A stretch of 64,000 bases of DNA. It comes from Odoribacter sp. GTDB lineage: Bacteria; Bacteroidota; Bacteroidia; Bacteroidales; Muribaculaceae. The notes beneath the pieces were generated by a model. The model searched no databases. It saw only the letters and a program-made list of their open reading frames with translations, and was not told the origin of the DNA. The translations under genes and the position numbers were made by a program. This document shows positions 1-9,788 of this stretch, one piece after another. How positions within the stretch are numbered: position 1 is the first letter of the stretch; every line of letters begins with the position of its first letter. The stretch spans positions 1 to 64,000 of the forward strand of contig JAMPHZ010000002.1 of NCBI GenBank assembly GCA_023663145.1. The letters are read 5' to 3'.

Positions 1-16
1 TGATGTCTTTTTCCAT
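1..16 (-). CDS. 5' end of a truncated gene running off the left edge
   Basis: An ATG on the minus strand is followed by four complete codons (Glu-Lys-Asp-Ile) before the window ends. It lies 30 bases after the stop of the epimerase gene and is co-directional with it, so a downstream operon partner is plausible. Too little is visible to name a function. Confidence 0.25.
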
Positions 17-46
17 TTGAATTTATTATTGTGGTGTTGTTGCAAT

Positions 47-1021
47 TCAGAGATTTTCCCAATACCAATCAACAGCTTCCTTGAGACCGTCGCGCATAGA
101 GAATTTAGGGGCATAGCCCATCAGAGTTTTCGCTTTGTCAATGGAGGCAAGTGAGTGGGGTATATCGCCGGCGCGGTTTGGACCATGGGTAGGCTCAATT
201 CCTAATATCGCCTCGTCTTTCGAGCCGAGGAACTCACGCAGATATCCTACAAGCTGGTTCAATGTAGTGCGTTCACCAAAAGCCGTGTTATATATTTGGT
301 TGACAGCTTCAGGGTTGGTTGTTGTCATAGCCAGCATGTTCATCTGTATCACATTATCAATGTATGTGAAGTCGCGGCTGTATTCACCGTCTCCATTGAT
401 ATTGGGAGCCTCATGGTTCATGAATTTCTTAACAAACAATGGTATCACTGCGGCATATGCCCCATGCGGGTCTTGCCGGCGACCGAAAACATTAAAGTAA
501 CGTAGACCGATATATTCTGTGCCATAGGTGCGGGCAAAGACATCGGCATAAAGCTCATCCACATATTTTGTGATGGCATAGGGCGACAGGGGTTTTCCTA
601 TAACGTCCTCTACCTTGGGCAATGACTTGCTGTCACCATAAGTTGATGATGATGCAGCGAAAATGAACCGTTTTACTCCTGCATCGCGGGCGGCCACGAG
701 CATGTTGAGGAAGCCTCCGATATTGACATCATTAGTGGTGATCGGGTCATTTATAGAGCGGGGAACCGATCCAAGTGCGGCCTCATGGAAAACATATTCC
801 ACAGAGTCCACTGCCTTACGGCAATCGTCTAACTTACGGATATCACCCACTTGCATCTCAAATGTTTCCGGGAACCGTTCTATCAGGGGAATGATATTCT
901 GCCACTTGCCTGTCGCGAAGTTGTCAAGACAGCGCACATGATATCCATTCTCAAGCAGATGCTCGCATAGGTTGGACCCGATAAAGCCGGCGCCTCCGGT
1001 TACTAAAACTTTGGTTGCCAT
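47..1021 (-). CDS. NAD-dependent nucleotide-sugar epimerase (UDP-GlcNAc 4-epimerase type)
   Basis: This is a short-chain dehydrogenase of the extended type, 324 residues, which is the usual length for the family. The N-terminal Rossmann motif TGGAGFIGSN sits at residues 8-17. The catalytic Tyr148-x3-Lys152 lies in SPYAITKY, with the SSSTYG segment just before it. The overall sequence resembles WbpP/Gne-type UDP-N-acetylglucosamine 4-epimerases, which feed surface polysaccharide synthesis in the cytoplasm; exact substrate is inference. It has its own promoter about 100 bases upstream, so it is probably not cotranscribed with nrdJ. Related decarboxylases or dehydratases of the same fold cannot be excluded. 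Confidence 0.85.
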   Translation of the reverse strand: MATKVLVTGGAGFIGSNLCEHLLENGYHVRCLDNFATGKWQNIIPLIERFPETFEMQVGDIRKLDDCRKAVDSVEYVFHEAALGSVPRSINDPITTNDVNIGGFLNMLVAARDAGVKRFIFAASSSTYGDSKSLPKVEDVIGKPLSPYAITKYVDELYADVFARTYGTEYIGLRYFNVFGRRQDPHGAYAAVIPLFVKKFMNHEAPNINGDGEYSRDFTYIDNVIQMNMLAMTTTNPEAVNQIYNTAFGERTTLNQLVGYLREFLGSKDEAILGIEPTHGPNRAGDIPHSLASIDKAKTLMGYAPKFSMRDGLKEAVDWYWENL

Positions 1022-1119
1022 TATTGTAATTGTTTATTTATTAACTTTTCCTATAAAAATCTCCCAATTGTTGCCGGGGTTACAAAAAAATCCTTAAGAG
1101 ACTGATCTCTTACGTGATG

Positions 1120-1151
1120 CAAAGTTACAAACTTTTTTCGGATAGAGCAAA
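1120..1151 (-). promoter_or_regulatory. Bacteroidota-type promoter for the epimerase gene
   Basis: Read on the minus strand, TTTG (1148-1151) is followed by a 20-base spacer and TAACTTTG (1120-1127), matching the -33/-7 consensus of the Bacteroidota primary sigma factor. Transcription would start near 1113 and give a leader of about 90 bases. Confidence 0.7.
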
Positions 1152-1178
1152 TGTATATGAATATCACATATAAAATAA

Positions 1179-1214
1179 AAAGCGGCGGAAGCCATGCTAA
1201 AACTCCGCCGCTTT
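1179..1214 (-). terminator. Intrinsic terminator after nrdJ
   Basis: An 11-bp GC-rich stem (1179-1189 paired with 1204-1214) is followed on the minus strand by a T-rich stretch. It lies 20 bases beyond the nrdJ stop and separates it from the epimerase promoter. Confidence 0.75.
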
Positions 1215-1234
1215 ATCATTTTTTGACATATGTC

Positions 1235-3784
1235 TTATCCACACTTGCTGCTTCCACAATTGGTGCAAATCAGACAACCTTCCTGATAGACCAATGTTTC
1301 CTGACCGCAATTCGGACAACGCTGTCCTTTGGCACTGGTGCCGTTGGGCAGATATTTTTTCAATGCGCGCTCAACTCCCATCTTCCAGGTGTTTATCGAC
1401 TCGGAATTCAGTTCAAGACCTCCCACTAATTTCAATACCTGGTCAATAGGCATTCCATAACGTAAAACGCCTGATATTAATTTGGCATAATTCCAATATT
1501 CGGGATTAAACTTATCACTCAACCCCTCTATCGTGGTTTTGTATCCTCGTTTGTTTATGAACTGAAAGTCATAACGCTTGTTGCCGTCGGCATCTATAGC
1601 CTTGATTATCTTTCCATGTGTTACTGACTTTGGACAGAATATACCATCTTCATCGTCGGCAAGACCGGTGAATATCTCATACGGTTTTCCATCAATGAGA
1701 CCTACAAAGGCTATCCATTTTTCTTTATTGTTCTGGAAACGCACTACATCAGCCTCAAGTTCTATCGGGCGTTTCGCAACATGATGAGCCGGGAAACCGG
1801 CAGACGCTTCCTCATTGTTTTTTTCTTTCTTGGCTTTCTCCATTGCCACAAGTACACCAGACCTGCAACCGTCGCGATAGACAGTACATCCTTTGCACCC
1901 CGACTTCCACGCTTCAAGATACAGGCGGTTCACAACCTCCTCACTCACGTCAGCCGGCAGATTGATAGTGACTGATATCGAATGATCGACCCACTTCTGT
2001 ATACGGCCCTGCATATGCACTTTCTCAAGCCAATCTATCTCATTAGCAGTTGCACCGGCATATGGAGAACGGGCAACAAGCTCGTTGATCTCTTCCTGAG
2101 TATAATCATCTTTTACTTCAATACCGGCGGTTTTCATCCAATCAATAAATTTGGGATGATATACTATGTATTCCTCGAAAGCGTCACCTGTTTCGTCAAC
2201 ATAATCAATCTTGACATTGGGATCTCCGGGGTTTACCTTACGGCGGCGTTTGTATACGGGCATAAATACTGGCTCGATACCCGATGTGGTGCGGGTCATC
2301 AGCGATGTGGTACCGGTAGGTGCGATGGTAAGACATGCTATATTGCGACGACCATATTTTTTCATATCCGCATACATAGCCGGATCAGCTTCTGCAAGAC
2401 GCATCATGAACGGATTTTCCTTTTCTCTTTCTGCATCAAATATTGCAAATGCGCCTCGTGAGCGCGCCATATCTACCGACGAGCGATATGCCGCAAGAGC
2501 CAGTTCCCGGTGTACTCTCTCAGAGAATGCTGTAGCCTCGGGGGTCCCGTATTTAAATCCCATCGCAGCAAGCATATCTCCCTCGGCGGTGGTGCCAACG
2601 CCTGTGCGGCGCCCGCGCCCGGTCTTTTCCTTAATCTTACACCACAGGTTTCGCTCGGTTGATTTCACCTCTTCTGTCTCAGGATCGGAGTCTATTTTTT
2701 CAAGAATAGCATCAATTTTCTCCATCTCAAGATCAATGATATCATCCATCATGCGTTGAGCACGACCGATATGCTTGCGGAACAAGTCAAAATCGAATTC
2801 AGCATCTGAAGTAAACGGATTCTTCACATAACTGAAAAGATTTACAGCAAGCAAGCGGCAACTGTCATATGGACAAAGAGGTATCTCTCCGCATGGATTG
2901 GTAGAGATCGTACGGAACCCGAGGTCGGCATAACAGTCGGGCAGCGATTCACGGGTTATTGTGTCCCAGAAAAGCACCCCGGGTTCAGCAGACTTCCACG
3001 CATTATGTATTATTTTGTTCCATAGTGCCGCCGCATCTATTTCTTTTGTTATCCATGGTTCGTCAGAATCAACCGGAAAATACTGCACATATGGCGTTCC
3101 GGCCTCGGCTGCTTGCATGAATTTATCATCTATCCTTACCGATACATTCGCACCTGTAACCTTCCCTTCGGTCATCTTGGCATCAATAAACGCCTCGGAA
3201 TCAGGGTGCTTGATTGACACTGTCATCATCAGTGCCCCGCGGCGGCCATCCTGCGCCACCTCGCGGGTCGAGTTTGAATAACGTTCCATAAACGGAACAA
3301 GTCCGGTGGATGTAAGGGCTGAGTTCTTTACAGGTGTACCTTTGGGGCGGATGTGTGAAAGGTCATGACCTACACCGCCGCGACGTTTCATTAACTGCAC
3401 CTGCTCTTCATCAATACGGATAACACCGCCATATGAATCAGGGGTGCCGTCAAGACCTATGACAAAACAATTCGACAGTGAACCCACCTGAAAATTGTTG
3501 CCTATACCGGTCATGGGGCTGCCTTGCGGTACAATATATTTGAATCCTCGCATAAGCTCAAACACTTCGTCATGGCTCATCGGCTCCGGATACTTGTTTT
3601 CAATACGTGATATCTCTGCCGCGATGCGATGGTGCATGTCGTCGGGCGTCAATTCATAAAGATTGCCATAGGAGTCCTTAAGAGCGTACTTATTGGCCCA
3701 AACACGAGCCGCAAGCTCATCGCCTCCAAAATATTCTTTTGAGGCAGCAAAAGCTTCCTCAAATGTATAGGTCTTAGTTTCCAT
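1235..3784 (-). CDS. nrdJ: Adenosylcobalamin-dependent (class II) ribonucleoside reductase
   Basis: It reduces ribonucleotides to deoxyribonucleotides with a B12-generated thiyl radical, so it works with or without oxygen. The 849-residue protein has the NrdJ layout: a short N-terminal region, the barrel with the substrate-site NPCGEIPL segment near residue 300 and PTGTTSLM near residue 490, then a C-terminal extension. The extension ends in a four-cysteine zinc-ribbon (CPNCG...CTNCG) and a final Cys-Gly, expected to relay reducing power to the active site. It has its own promoter and terminator, so it is a single-gene unit. The leader is only about 30 bases, too short for a cobalamin riboswitch. 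Confidence 0.95.
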   Translation of the reverse strand: METKTYTFEEAFAASKEYFGGDELAARVWANKYALKDSYGNLYELTPDDMHHRIAAEISRIENKYPEPMSHDEVFELMRGFKYIVPQGSPMTGIGNNFQVGSLSNCFVIGLDGTPDSYGGVIRIDEEQVQLMKRRGGVGHDLSHIRPKGTPVKNSALTSTGLVPFMERYSNSTREVAQDGRRGALMMTVSIKHPDSEAFIDAKMTEGKVTGANVSVRIDDKFMQAAEAGTPYVQYFPVDSDEPWITKEIDAAALWNKIIHNAWKSAEPGVLFWDTITRESLPDCYADLGFRTISTNPCGEIPLCPYDSCRLLAVNLFSYVKNPFTSDAEFDFDLFRKHIGRAQRMMDDIIDLEMEKIDAILEKIDSDPETEEVKSTERNLWCKIKEKTGRGRRTGVGTTAEGDMLAAMGFKYGTPEATAFSERVHRELALAAYRSSVDMARSRGAFAIFDAEREKENPFMMRLAEADPAMYADMKKYGRRNIACLTIAPTGTTSLMTRTTSGIEPVFMPVYKRRRKVNPGDPNVKIDYVDETGDAFEEYIVYHPKFIDWMKTAGIEVKDDYTQEEINELVARSPYAGATANEIDWLEKVHMQGRIQKWVDHSISVTINLPADVSEEVVNRLYLEAWKSGCKGCTVYRDGCRSGVLVAMEKAKKEKNNEEASAGFPAHHVAKRPIELEADVVRFQNNKEKWIAFVGLIDGKPYEIFTGLADDEDGIFCPKSVTHGKIIKAIDADGNKRYDFQFINKRGYKTTIEGLSDKFNPEYWNYAKLISGVLRYGMPIDQVLKLVGGLELNSESINTWKMGVERALKKYLPNGTSAKGQRCPNCGQETLVYQEGCLICTNCGSSKCG

Positions 3785-3819
3785 TGGAATTGATTAGTGA
3801 AGGTATTTTTTGACTATGG

Positions 3820-3850
3820 CAAATTTACGACATTTATTCTTTTATGCAAA
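3820..3850 (-). promoter_or_regulatory. Bacteroidota-type promoter for nrdJ
   Basis: Minus-strand TTTG (3847-3850), a 19-base spacer and TAAATTTG (3820-3827). The predicted start lies about 30 bases before the nrdJ ATG. The AT-rich stretch from 3851 to 4020 shows no other signal that I can recognise. Confidence 0.75.
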
Positions 3851-4025
3851 AAATTATAAAAATAAAATCACCGGAATGTTGATAAGTTTTCCAATTAGAA
3901 CATCTACACATTTGATAATCAAGCTATTTAGCATAAACAAAGACTTATAAAGTTTTCCAAATAAGACAACCGCAAAATATATGACACCCATAAAAACAAA
4001 CAGCGACCCATATTATTATCAAAAG

Positions 4026-4061
4026 ACTACCCCGCAACCACTTAAACGGCTGCGGGGTAGT
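4026..4061 (-). terminator. Intrinsic terminator of the 4.1-kb structured RNA
   Basis: An 11-bp stem (4051-4061 with 4026-4036) closes a 14-base loop and is followed on the minus strand by a run of T. It ends the non-coding transcript that starts near 4281. Confidence 0.8.
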
Positions 4062-4281
4062 TATAAGGCCACATCAAAGGATGCGATGAAACTCCGTAAA
4101 GACAGGTTTTGAGTTCTCGCCGTCCTTTGTAATCCCCCGGCTCAAGGCTCTTTCCGCGGAAAGTTGGGGCCCGCCATTGGGCGGCTAAGAGTGTCTCGGT
4201 ATTTCATATATAATTGACGAGTTTCCCAATCAACTTTGATGTGGTGTATCGTGAGCTGTGACTCTCTTGTCTTTGCTTTTA
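4026..4281 (-). ncRNA. Structured, independently transcribed RNA (6S-like candidate)
   Basis: The transcript would begin about 6 bases after a clear promoter and end at an intrinsic terminator, giving about 250 nt. A perfect 11-bp helix (minus strand: 4243-4233 region with 4079-4069) closes a domain of about 175 nt. Inside it a 7-bp helix (GAAACTC with GAGTTTC) and small hairpins, including one with the palindrome TTTCCGCGGAAA, stack towards the apex with unpaired sides. A long closed rod with an internal bubble is the architecture of 6S RNA, which binds RNA polymerase, but I did not recognise family-specific sequence. It contains no convincing reading frame and is flanked by fumarase and nrdJ. 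Confidence 0.55.
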
Positions 4282-4286
4282 TAACG

Positions 4287-4318
4287 CAAATTTACGCAAA
4301 CTTGTTTTCAAATCCAAA
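4287..4318 (-). promoter_or_regulatory. Promoter of the structured RNA
   Basis: Minus-strand TTTG (4315-4318), a 20-base spacer and TAAATTTG (4287-4294): a near-ideal Bacteroidota promoter placed between the fumarase stop and the RNA. This argues that the RNA is a gene of its own rather than a 3' tail of the fumarase message. Confidence 0.75.
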
Positions 4319-4351
4319 TATTTGACATCGTTTTTTACAAGACTTTTCGCC

Positions 4352-5998
4352 TTATTTAATCGGGCAGGATTTGCAACGGTCTGATATTTGGGTAAAAAAG
4401 TCGTTACCTTTATCATCGACAAGAATGAAAGCAGGGAAATCTTCAACTTCAATTTTCCAAATAGCCTCCATGCCCAACTCGGGATATTCAAGCAGCTCAA
4501 CCTTCTTGATTGAATTTTGAGCAAGCACAGCTGCCGGACCACCTATCGAACCAAGATAGAAGCCTCCATGCTTTTGACATGCATCGGTAACCTGTTTAGA
4601 TCTGTTTCCCTTTGCAATCATCACCATTGAACCTCCCGCAGCCTGGAATTGATCAACGTACGAATCCATACGACCTGCTGTTGTAGGCCCGAATGAACCG
4701 CTGGGCATTCCCTCAGGAGTCTTGGCAGGACCGGCATAATATATTGGATGATCTTTCAGATACTGCGGCATAGGCTCACCTTTATCAAGACGCTCCTTGA
4801 TCTTGGCATGTGCAATGTCACGACCTACTATTATAGTGCCATTGAGCGACAACCGGGTTGACACCGGATATTTGCTCAATTCAGCTAAAATCTCAGGCAT
4901 CGGGCGATTAAGATCGATTTTAACGACCTGACCTTCACCAGCCTTGCGATATTCCTCAGGTATGAGCTCGCCGGGATTTGAGTCAAGCTTCTCTATCCAA
5001 AGGCCCTCGCGATTGATCTTAGCCTTGATATTGCGGTCAGCCGAGCAACTTACACCAAGCCCGACAGGACATGAAGCCCCATGACGGGGTAGACGTATTA
5101 CACGGATGTCATGTGCGAAATACTTGCCGCCGAACTGTGCGCCAAGACCGAGATTCTCGGCTTCCTTTTTCAATATCGCCTCAAGTTCAATGTCCCGGAA
5201 TGCATGTCCGAGTTCATTGCCCTGAGTCGGAAGATTGTCATAATATTTAACTGAGGCTTTCTTAACTGTCTCAAGATTTTTCTCAGCTGAGGTACCACCT
5301 ATTACAAACGCGATATGGTAAGGCGGACATGCTGCCGTTCCCAACGACTTCATCTTTTCAACAAGGAACGGAATCAGCTTTTCAGGATTCAGCAAAGCCT
5401 TGGTTTCCTGATAAAGATATGTCTTGTTAGCAGAACCGCCGCCCTTGGCTACGAAGAGGAAATGATATTCATCGTCTTCCGAGGCATGTATATCTATCTG
5501 TGCAGGCAGGTTACAACCTGTATTGACCTCATCATACATGTTAAGCGGTGCGTTTTGGCTGTACCGCAAGTTATCGGTCGTATAAGTAAGATATACACCT
5601 TTCGAAATACGCTCGGCATCATCACAACCGGTAAACACATATTGGCCTTTCTCTCCGTGAACTATGGCTGTACCGGTATCCTGACAGAACGGGAGCTGTC
5701 CTTTGGCAGCAACCTCTGCATTTCGCAACATTGTCAGAGCCACGAACTTATCGTTCTCACTGGCCTCAGGATCATGGAGGATCTTGGCCACCATGGCATT
5801 ATGCTCGCGGCGCAGCATGAACGCATTATCATGGGTACACTGGCGTGCGAGCACTGTAAGAGCCTCGGGATCGATCACAAGAAACTCATGACCGCCCCAG
5901 TTCTCCACCTTTACATAATCTGATGTAAGGTGATAATACTCAGTCGTGTCAGCCCCGAGGGGGAACATTGGCTGATATTTGAAAGGTTTTGTAGGCAT
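4352..5998 (-). CDS. fumB: Class I (iron-sulfur) fumarate hydratase
   Basis: It interconverts fumarate and malate in the cytoplasm; in Bacteroidales this serves the reductive branch that makes succinate. The 548 residues cover both halves of the single-chain FumA/FumB type. The N-terminal half carries the first cluster cysteine in [12 protein letters not shown] near residue 105, and further conserved Cys are in GCNLPAQ and in the CPVGLGVSC segment. The C-terminal beta domain has the [11 protein letters not shown] segment typical of the family, and CKSCPIK at the end. A -7 box (TAACTTTG on the minus strand, 6032-6039) lies about 35 bases upstream, without an obvious -33 partner. An oxygen-sensitive [4Fe-4S] cluster is expected from the family. 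Confidence 0.92.
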   Translation of the reverse strand: MPTKPFKYQPMFPLGADTTEYYHLTSDYVKVENWGGHEFLVIDPEALTVLARQCTHDNAFMLRREHNAMVAKILHDPEASENDKFVALTMLRNAEVAAKGQLPFCQDTGTAIVHGEKGQYVFTGCDDAERISKGVYLTYTTDNLRYSQNAPLNMYDEVNTGCNLPAQIDIHASEDDEYHFLFVAKGGGSANKTYLYQETKALLNPEKLIPFLVEKMKSLGTAACPPYHIAFVIGGTSAEKNLETVKKASVKYYDNLPTQGNELGHAFRDIELEAILKKEAENLGLGAQFGGKYFAHDIRVIRLPRHGASCPVGLGVSCSADRNIKAKINREGLWIEKLDSNPGELIPEEYRKAGEGQVVKIDLNRPMPEILAELSKYPVSTRLSLNGTIIVGRDIAHAKIKERLDKGEPMPQYLKDHPIYYAGPAKTPEGMPSGSFGPTTAGRMDSYVDQFQAAGGSMVMIAKGNRSKQVTDACQKHGGFYLGSIGGPAAVLAQNSIKKVELLEYPELGMEAIWKIEVEDFPAFILVDDKGNDFFTQISDRCKSCPIK

Positions 5999-6143
5999 TA
6001 CTGATCTTCTTTAGGGTTTTAACTGATAGTGCAAAGTTAGACAAATTTTCCCAAACATAAATGTAATTAACCGATAAAACACATTCGTTCCTTCCATATC
6101 GCACCATTAAAAATAATATTTTCACTATAAAAGAAGATAAAAA

Positions 6144-6175
6144 GTTGCACGCACAGATATTTTTAGTTAATTTTG
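6144..6175 (+). promoter_or_regulatory. Probable promoter of rprXY
   Basis: GTTG (6144-6147, one mismatch to TTTG), a 20-base spacer and TAATTTTG (6168-6175). The start would leave a leader of about 110 bases before rprX. Confidence 0.5.
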
Positions 6176-6291
6176 CACTGAAATGTTAAAATCAAACTTT
6201 CGCCGGCGGCGAACATTAGCCGGCTTCTATTGTTAAATATAATAAAGATTAATAAAATTAACACCTTCCAGGCATAGCCGATCCTTATATA

Positions 6292-7824
6292 ATGAAGAAG
6301 CATACGATATGGATTCTTACCGTGCTGATGGCGCTGACATTCACCGCCCTGCTGTTTATCCAGATATTTTACATGAAAAATATCGTGGAGATACGGTATG
6401 AACAATTCTCACAAGGTGTAAGACAAAGCCTCCTCGCCGTAACAATACGCCTTGAGCAGGATGAGACTCGCCACTATCTTGAAGATGAAGTTGACAAAGT
6501 TGAGTCTCAATCCATATACGCACAGCGCCTCGGAGGTGCCCTACCCCGTCAGGAAGGTATAAAATACTCCTTCTCCACCGCTTCAGGTCTTGAGGCTGAC
6601 CTTACTATCAAGGGTGATGTTGCCGAAATAACAAAGATACAAAGCGGCGGAAGCATAATGGCCGGAAGACTGAAAAATGTGCGCGAGACTTATCGTGACC
6701 ACTACCTATACCAAAAAGGAATGCTTGATGATGTCATACTAAACATCATGACCACTGCCTCAAACCGACCCATATTCCAAAGGGCCGATTCTGCATTGGT
6801 GCGCACATACCTGCGGCAGGAGCTTGACACGCTTGGCTTAAACGTGCCCTTTGAATTCGCGGTCGTCAACCGTGCAGGCATAATACAGTTCCGTTCGCCA
6901 GGCTATAATCCCGCTATGGCCCAGGCAGACAACACTTTCACACAGACCCTTTTCCCACGTGACCCTTCCTCCCGCCACTACTTCCTGAAAGTATACTTCC
7001 CCACTAAGAAAGACTATATTTTCAAGTCGATATCTTTCCTTGTGCCCGCCTTTGCTTTCACACTTATTATTCTTATAATATTTGTATACACGATCATAGT
7101 GGCGTTCAGGCAGAAGAAACTGACGGAGATGAAGAACGACTTCATAAACAACATGACTCACGAGTTCAAGACTCCGATCTCCTCCATATCTCTGGCGGCA
7201 CAGATGCTTAACGATCCGGCCGTAAGAAAATCGCCTGCCATGCTGCAACAGATTTCGCAAGTTGTCAACGACGAAACCAAGCGCCTGCGCTTCCAGGTTG
7301 AGAAAGTGCTGCAGATGTCAATGTTCGACCGCCAAAAGGCAACGCTAAAACTTCAGGAAATCGACGCCAACCTCACAGTTTACAACATTGTAAATACATT
7401 CAAACTCAAGGTAGAGAAATACGGCGGGCACATAACAGCCAATCTTGACGCCATGAACGCTCTTGTGGAGGTTGACGAAATGCATTTCACCAATGTAATT
7501 TTCAACCTGCTCGACAATGCGGTGAAATACCGCTCCGAAGAAAGACCTCTCCATCTTGTGGTATCATCACGGGATCTGAGTGATGAGCGGCTCGAGATCT
7601 CGATCGCCGACAACGGTATAGGTATCCGCCGTGATGACCTCAAGAAAGTATTCGACAAATTCTACCGCGTATCCACCGGCAACCTTCACGATGTTAAAGG
7701 ATTCGGCTTGGGATTGGCATACGTAAAAATGATGGTGACCCAGCTCGGGGGCACGATAAATGTGGAAAGCGAGCTAAATGTTGGAACAAAATTTATAATA
7801 ATACTACCACTCTCTAAAAATTAA
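6292..7824 (+). CDS. rprX: Sensor histidine kinase RprX
   Basis: This is an inner-membrane two-component sensor of 510 residues, close to the length of Bacteroides fragilis RprX. One membrane segment lies at about 7-27 and a second at about 245-268, enclosing a periplasmic sensor domain of about 215 residues. The cytoplasmic kinase follows: phospho-acceptor His290 in MTHEFKTP, N-box NLLDNAVKY, then the ATP-binding glycine motifs DNGIGI and GFGLGLAYVK. The partner response regulator starts 5 bases downstream. RprX/RprY were described from B. fragilis as regulators that alter outer-membrane protein expression and tetracycline response; the signal sensed here is unknown. Confidence 0.88.
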   Translation: MKKHTIWILTVLMALTFTALLFIQIFYMKNIVEIRYEQFSQGVRQSLLAVTIRLEQDETRHYLEDEVDKVESQSIYAQRLGGALPRQEGIKYSFSTASGLEADLTIKGDVAEITKIQSGGSIMAGRLKNVRETYRDHYLYQKGMLDDVILNIMTTASNRPIFQRADSALVRTYLRQELDTLGLNVPFEFAVVNRAGIIQFRSPGYNPAMAQADNTFTQTLFPRDPSSRHYFLKVYFPTKKDYIFKSISFLVPAFAFTLIILIIFVYTIIVAFRQKKLTEMKNDFINNMTHEFKTPISSISLAAQMLNDPAVRKSPAMLQQISQVVNDETKRLRFQVEKVLQMSMFDRQKATLKLQEIDANLTVYNIVNTFKLKVEKYGGHITANLDAMNALVEVDEMHFTNVIFNLLDNAVKYRSEERPLHLVVSSRDLSDERLEISIADNGIGIRRDDLKKVFDKFYRVSTGNLHDVKGFGLGLAYVKMMVTQLGGTINVESELNVGTKFIIILPLSKN

Positions 7825-7829
7825 AGATT

Positions 7830-8537
7830 ATGGAAGAACGCATGAAAATCCTCCTTTGCGAAGACGACGAGAATCTGGGCATGCTGCTGCGCGAGTATCT
7901 GCAGGCCAAAGGATTCAGCGCCGACCTTTTCAACGACGGCGAAGCCGGCTACAAGGCTTTTCTCAAAGGTAAATATGACATCTGCGTGCTCGACGTGATG
8001 ATGCCCAAGAAAGACGGGTTCACCCTCGCACAGGAAATACGCACTTTTAACAATGAGGTTCCTATTATTTTCCTCACCGCGAAATCTCTTAACGAAGATA
8101 AATTTGAAGGTTTCAAGATCGGTGCGGATGACTACATCACCAAGCCGTTCTCAATGGAAGAACTCGTGCTGCGCATCGAGGCAATCCTACGACGGGTGAA
8201 AGGCAAGAAAGGCAAGGAGGTGACGATGTACAAAATCGGCCGCTTTACCTTTGACACACAGAAGCAGGTTCTCATGATAGATGACAAAGTCACAAAGCTG
8301 ACCACAAAGGAATCAGAACTGCTAAGCCTCCTGTGCGCCCATGTCAACCAGATCCTTGAGCGCAACTACGCCCTCAAGACAATATGGATTGATGACAATT
8401 ACTTCAATGCCCGTTCAATGGATGTCTACATAACAAAATTGCGCAAGCATCTTAAAGACGATCCGGCAATCGAAATTATAAACATCCACGGCAAGGGATA
8501 CAAACTCATAGCCCCGGAGCCTGAACGCAAGAAGTAA
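7830..8537 (+). CDS. rprY: OmpR-family response regulator RprY
   Basis: This is the response regulator partner of RprX, 235 residues. The receiver domain (about 5-120) has the acidic pair Asp12-Asp13, the phospho-acceptor Asp55 in VLDVMMPKKDG, the Thr/Ala and Lys of FLTAK and the KPF motif. A C-terminal winged-helix DNA-binding domain (about 135-230) follows, ending in HGKGYKLI. From memory the sequence is very close to RprY of Bacteroides fragilis. A second in-frame ATG at codon 5 is a possible start. An intrinsic terminator follows 16 bases after the stop, so rprXY form a two-gene operon. Confidence 0.92.
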   Translation: MEERMKILLCEDDENLGMLLREYLQAKGFSADLFNDGEAGYKAFLKGKYDICVLDVMMPKKDGFTLAQEIRTFNNEVPIIFLTAKSLNEDKFEGFKIGADDYITKPFSMEELVLRIEAILRRVKGKKGKEVTMYKIGRFTFDTQKQVLMIDDKVTKLTTKESELLSLLCAHVNQILERNYALKTIWIDDNYFNARSMDVYITKLRKHLKDDPAIEIINIHGKGYKLIAPEPERKK

Positions 8538-8553
8538 ATACTCGCATAAAGCA

Positions 8554-8588
8554 AAATGCCGCTTCCCTATTTACGAGAAGCGGCATTT
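8554..8588. terminator. Bidirectional terminator between rprY and the efflux operon
   Basis: A 12-bp stem (8554-8565 with 8577-8588) sits between two convergent genes and is flanked by A-rich and T-rich sequence, so it could stop transcription from either side. Confidence 0.75.
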
Positions 8589-8606
8589 CATATAAATATG
8601 TATTGC

Positions 8607-9788
8607 TTAAAACGTTATGGAATGATAGCAATTGAGGCGCGCGACAGCCATGTTATACCGGTACTGGAGATCAAGATACGACAGGCGCGACTCAGCAAAC
8701 AGGTTTATCTCGGTGATATATTCGATTATAGTAAGTTCACCGCCATCATAAGCCTGCCTTAGCAAATCAAGATATGAATTATCGTTACTCAGGCCCTCAT
8801 AACGGCTCATTACCTCAGCGAGTTGCTGTGTTTCGCTGTAAAGTGCGGCATTTTGAGCAGAAAGTTGCATTATCTCGGCATGATAATCAACCATATCAGC
8901 AGCCTGCGACGCTCTTACAGCTTCAAGACGCTTGTTGCGCGAGAATGACGGCAACGTAAACGAAACCGAGAGCCCATTGAAATGATTGCGGTCTTCATAA
9001 GCGTGAACATATCCAAGCGAGAATGATGGCAGAGCCTCCATTTTCACAACCCGCTCACGCGATGACGACAATGCATCACGAGCTTCGAACAATGCATATT
9101 GAGGATAATCACGAGGATCAGTGGAGATAAATGGCAATTGATCCGGATAAGCAGTCCACACTGTTGACCGGGCATCAGGCATGCCGGCAGCTGAATAACC
9201 TTGCAGAATCGCAAGCAGATTCTCTATTTCAGCTATTGCGGTTTTAAGCCGGCCCTCACTGTCAAGCAGCGCTATACGCGTCTTATACAAATCAAGGATA
9301 GTTGCCTCTCCATGCTCATATGCAAGTTCAGTCAGCGACGCTATGCGGCGCAGATTCGAATCAACTTCCTCAAAAAAAGTCAATCTGGCACGGGCATTGA
9401 TCACATCAAGCATAGCCAACTTGCAACTCAAAGCTTTATCATATACTATAATTGCAAGCGCGGCCTCACGGGCCGTACGCGCCGAAGCCTGCTCATTTGA
9501 TCGGGCTTTGTAAGCTCCTGGCCAGTCGAATGTTTGACTTACCGAAGCAGACCATCGGTTCTGGTCTGTACCCCACAAATGCTCAAATTCCAGTTCAGGA
9601 CTCTCAAGATAATTATCCGCTTCCATCTCCCGGGCCTCAGCCTCGGCCCGTAAGCGGGAAGCTGAAATTGCAGGATTCATATCAAGCGACATATATACCA
9701 GCGAATCAAGACCACTTGAATTTGAAGCGGTAGCCGGCATTACCATCGCCGCTCCTGCCACTATACTTGTTATTATTTGCTTGAACAT
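8607..9788 (-). CDS. TolC-family outer membrane factor of a metal RND pump
   Basis: The 393-residue protein has an N-terminal signal peptide (about 1-21) and long alpha-helical coiled segments rich in Ala, Glu, Arg and Leu, as in CzcC/CusC-type outer membrane channels. Two repeats of the outer-membrane-efflux domain are recognisable by the paired helical hairpins around 45-200 and 220-390. It is expected to form the trimeric exit duct of the tripartite pump. Its start overlaps the stop of the RND pump gene by 16 bases, implying translational coupling. Compared with CusC (about 450 residues) it is short, as is common in Bacteroidota homologues. Confidence 0.82.
   Translation of the reverse strand: MFKQIITSIVAGAAMVMPATASNSSGLDSLVYMSLDMNPAISASRLRAEAEAREMEADNYLESPELEFEHLWGTDQNRWSASVSQTFDWPGAYKARSNEQASARTAREAALAIIVYDKALSCKLAMLDVINARARLTFFEEVDSNLRRIASLTELAYEHGEATILDLYKTRIALLDSEGRLKTAIAEIENLLAILQGYSAAGMPDARSTVWTAYPDQLPFISTDPRDYPQYALFEARDALSSSRERVVKMEALPSFSLGYVHAYEDRNHFNGLSVSFTLPSFSRNKRLEAVRASQAADMVDYHAEIMQLSAQNAALYSETQQLAEVMSRYEGLSNDNSYLDLLRQAYDGGELTIIEYITEINLFAESRLSYLDLQYRYNMAVARLNCYHSITF

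Noticed and set aside
3785..4281. Cobalamin riboswitch controlling the B12-dependent nrdJ
   Set aside because: The nrdJ promoter lies about 36 bases before its start, leaving no room, and the RNA upstream ends at its own terminator and lacks the conserved B12-box GCCACTG and the GGTGAAAATCC-like core.
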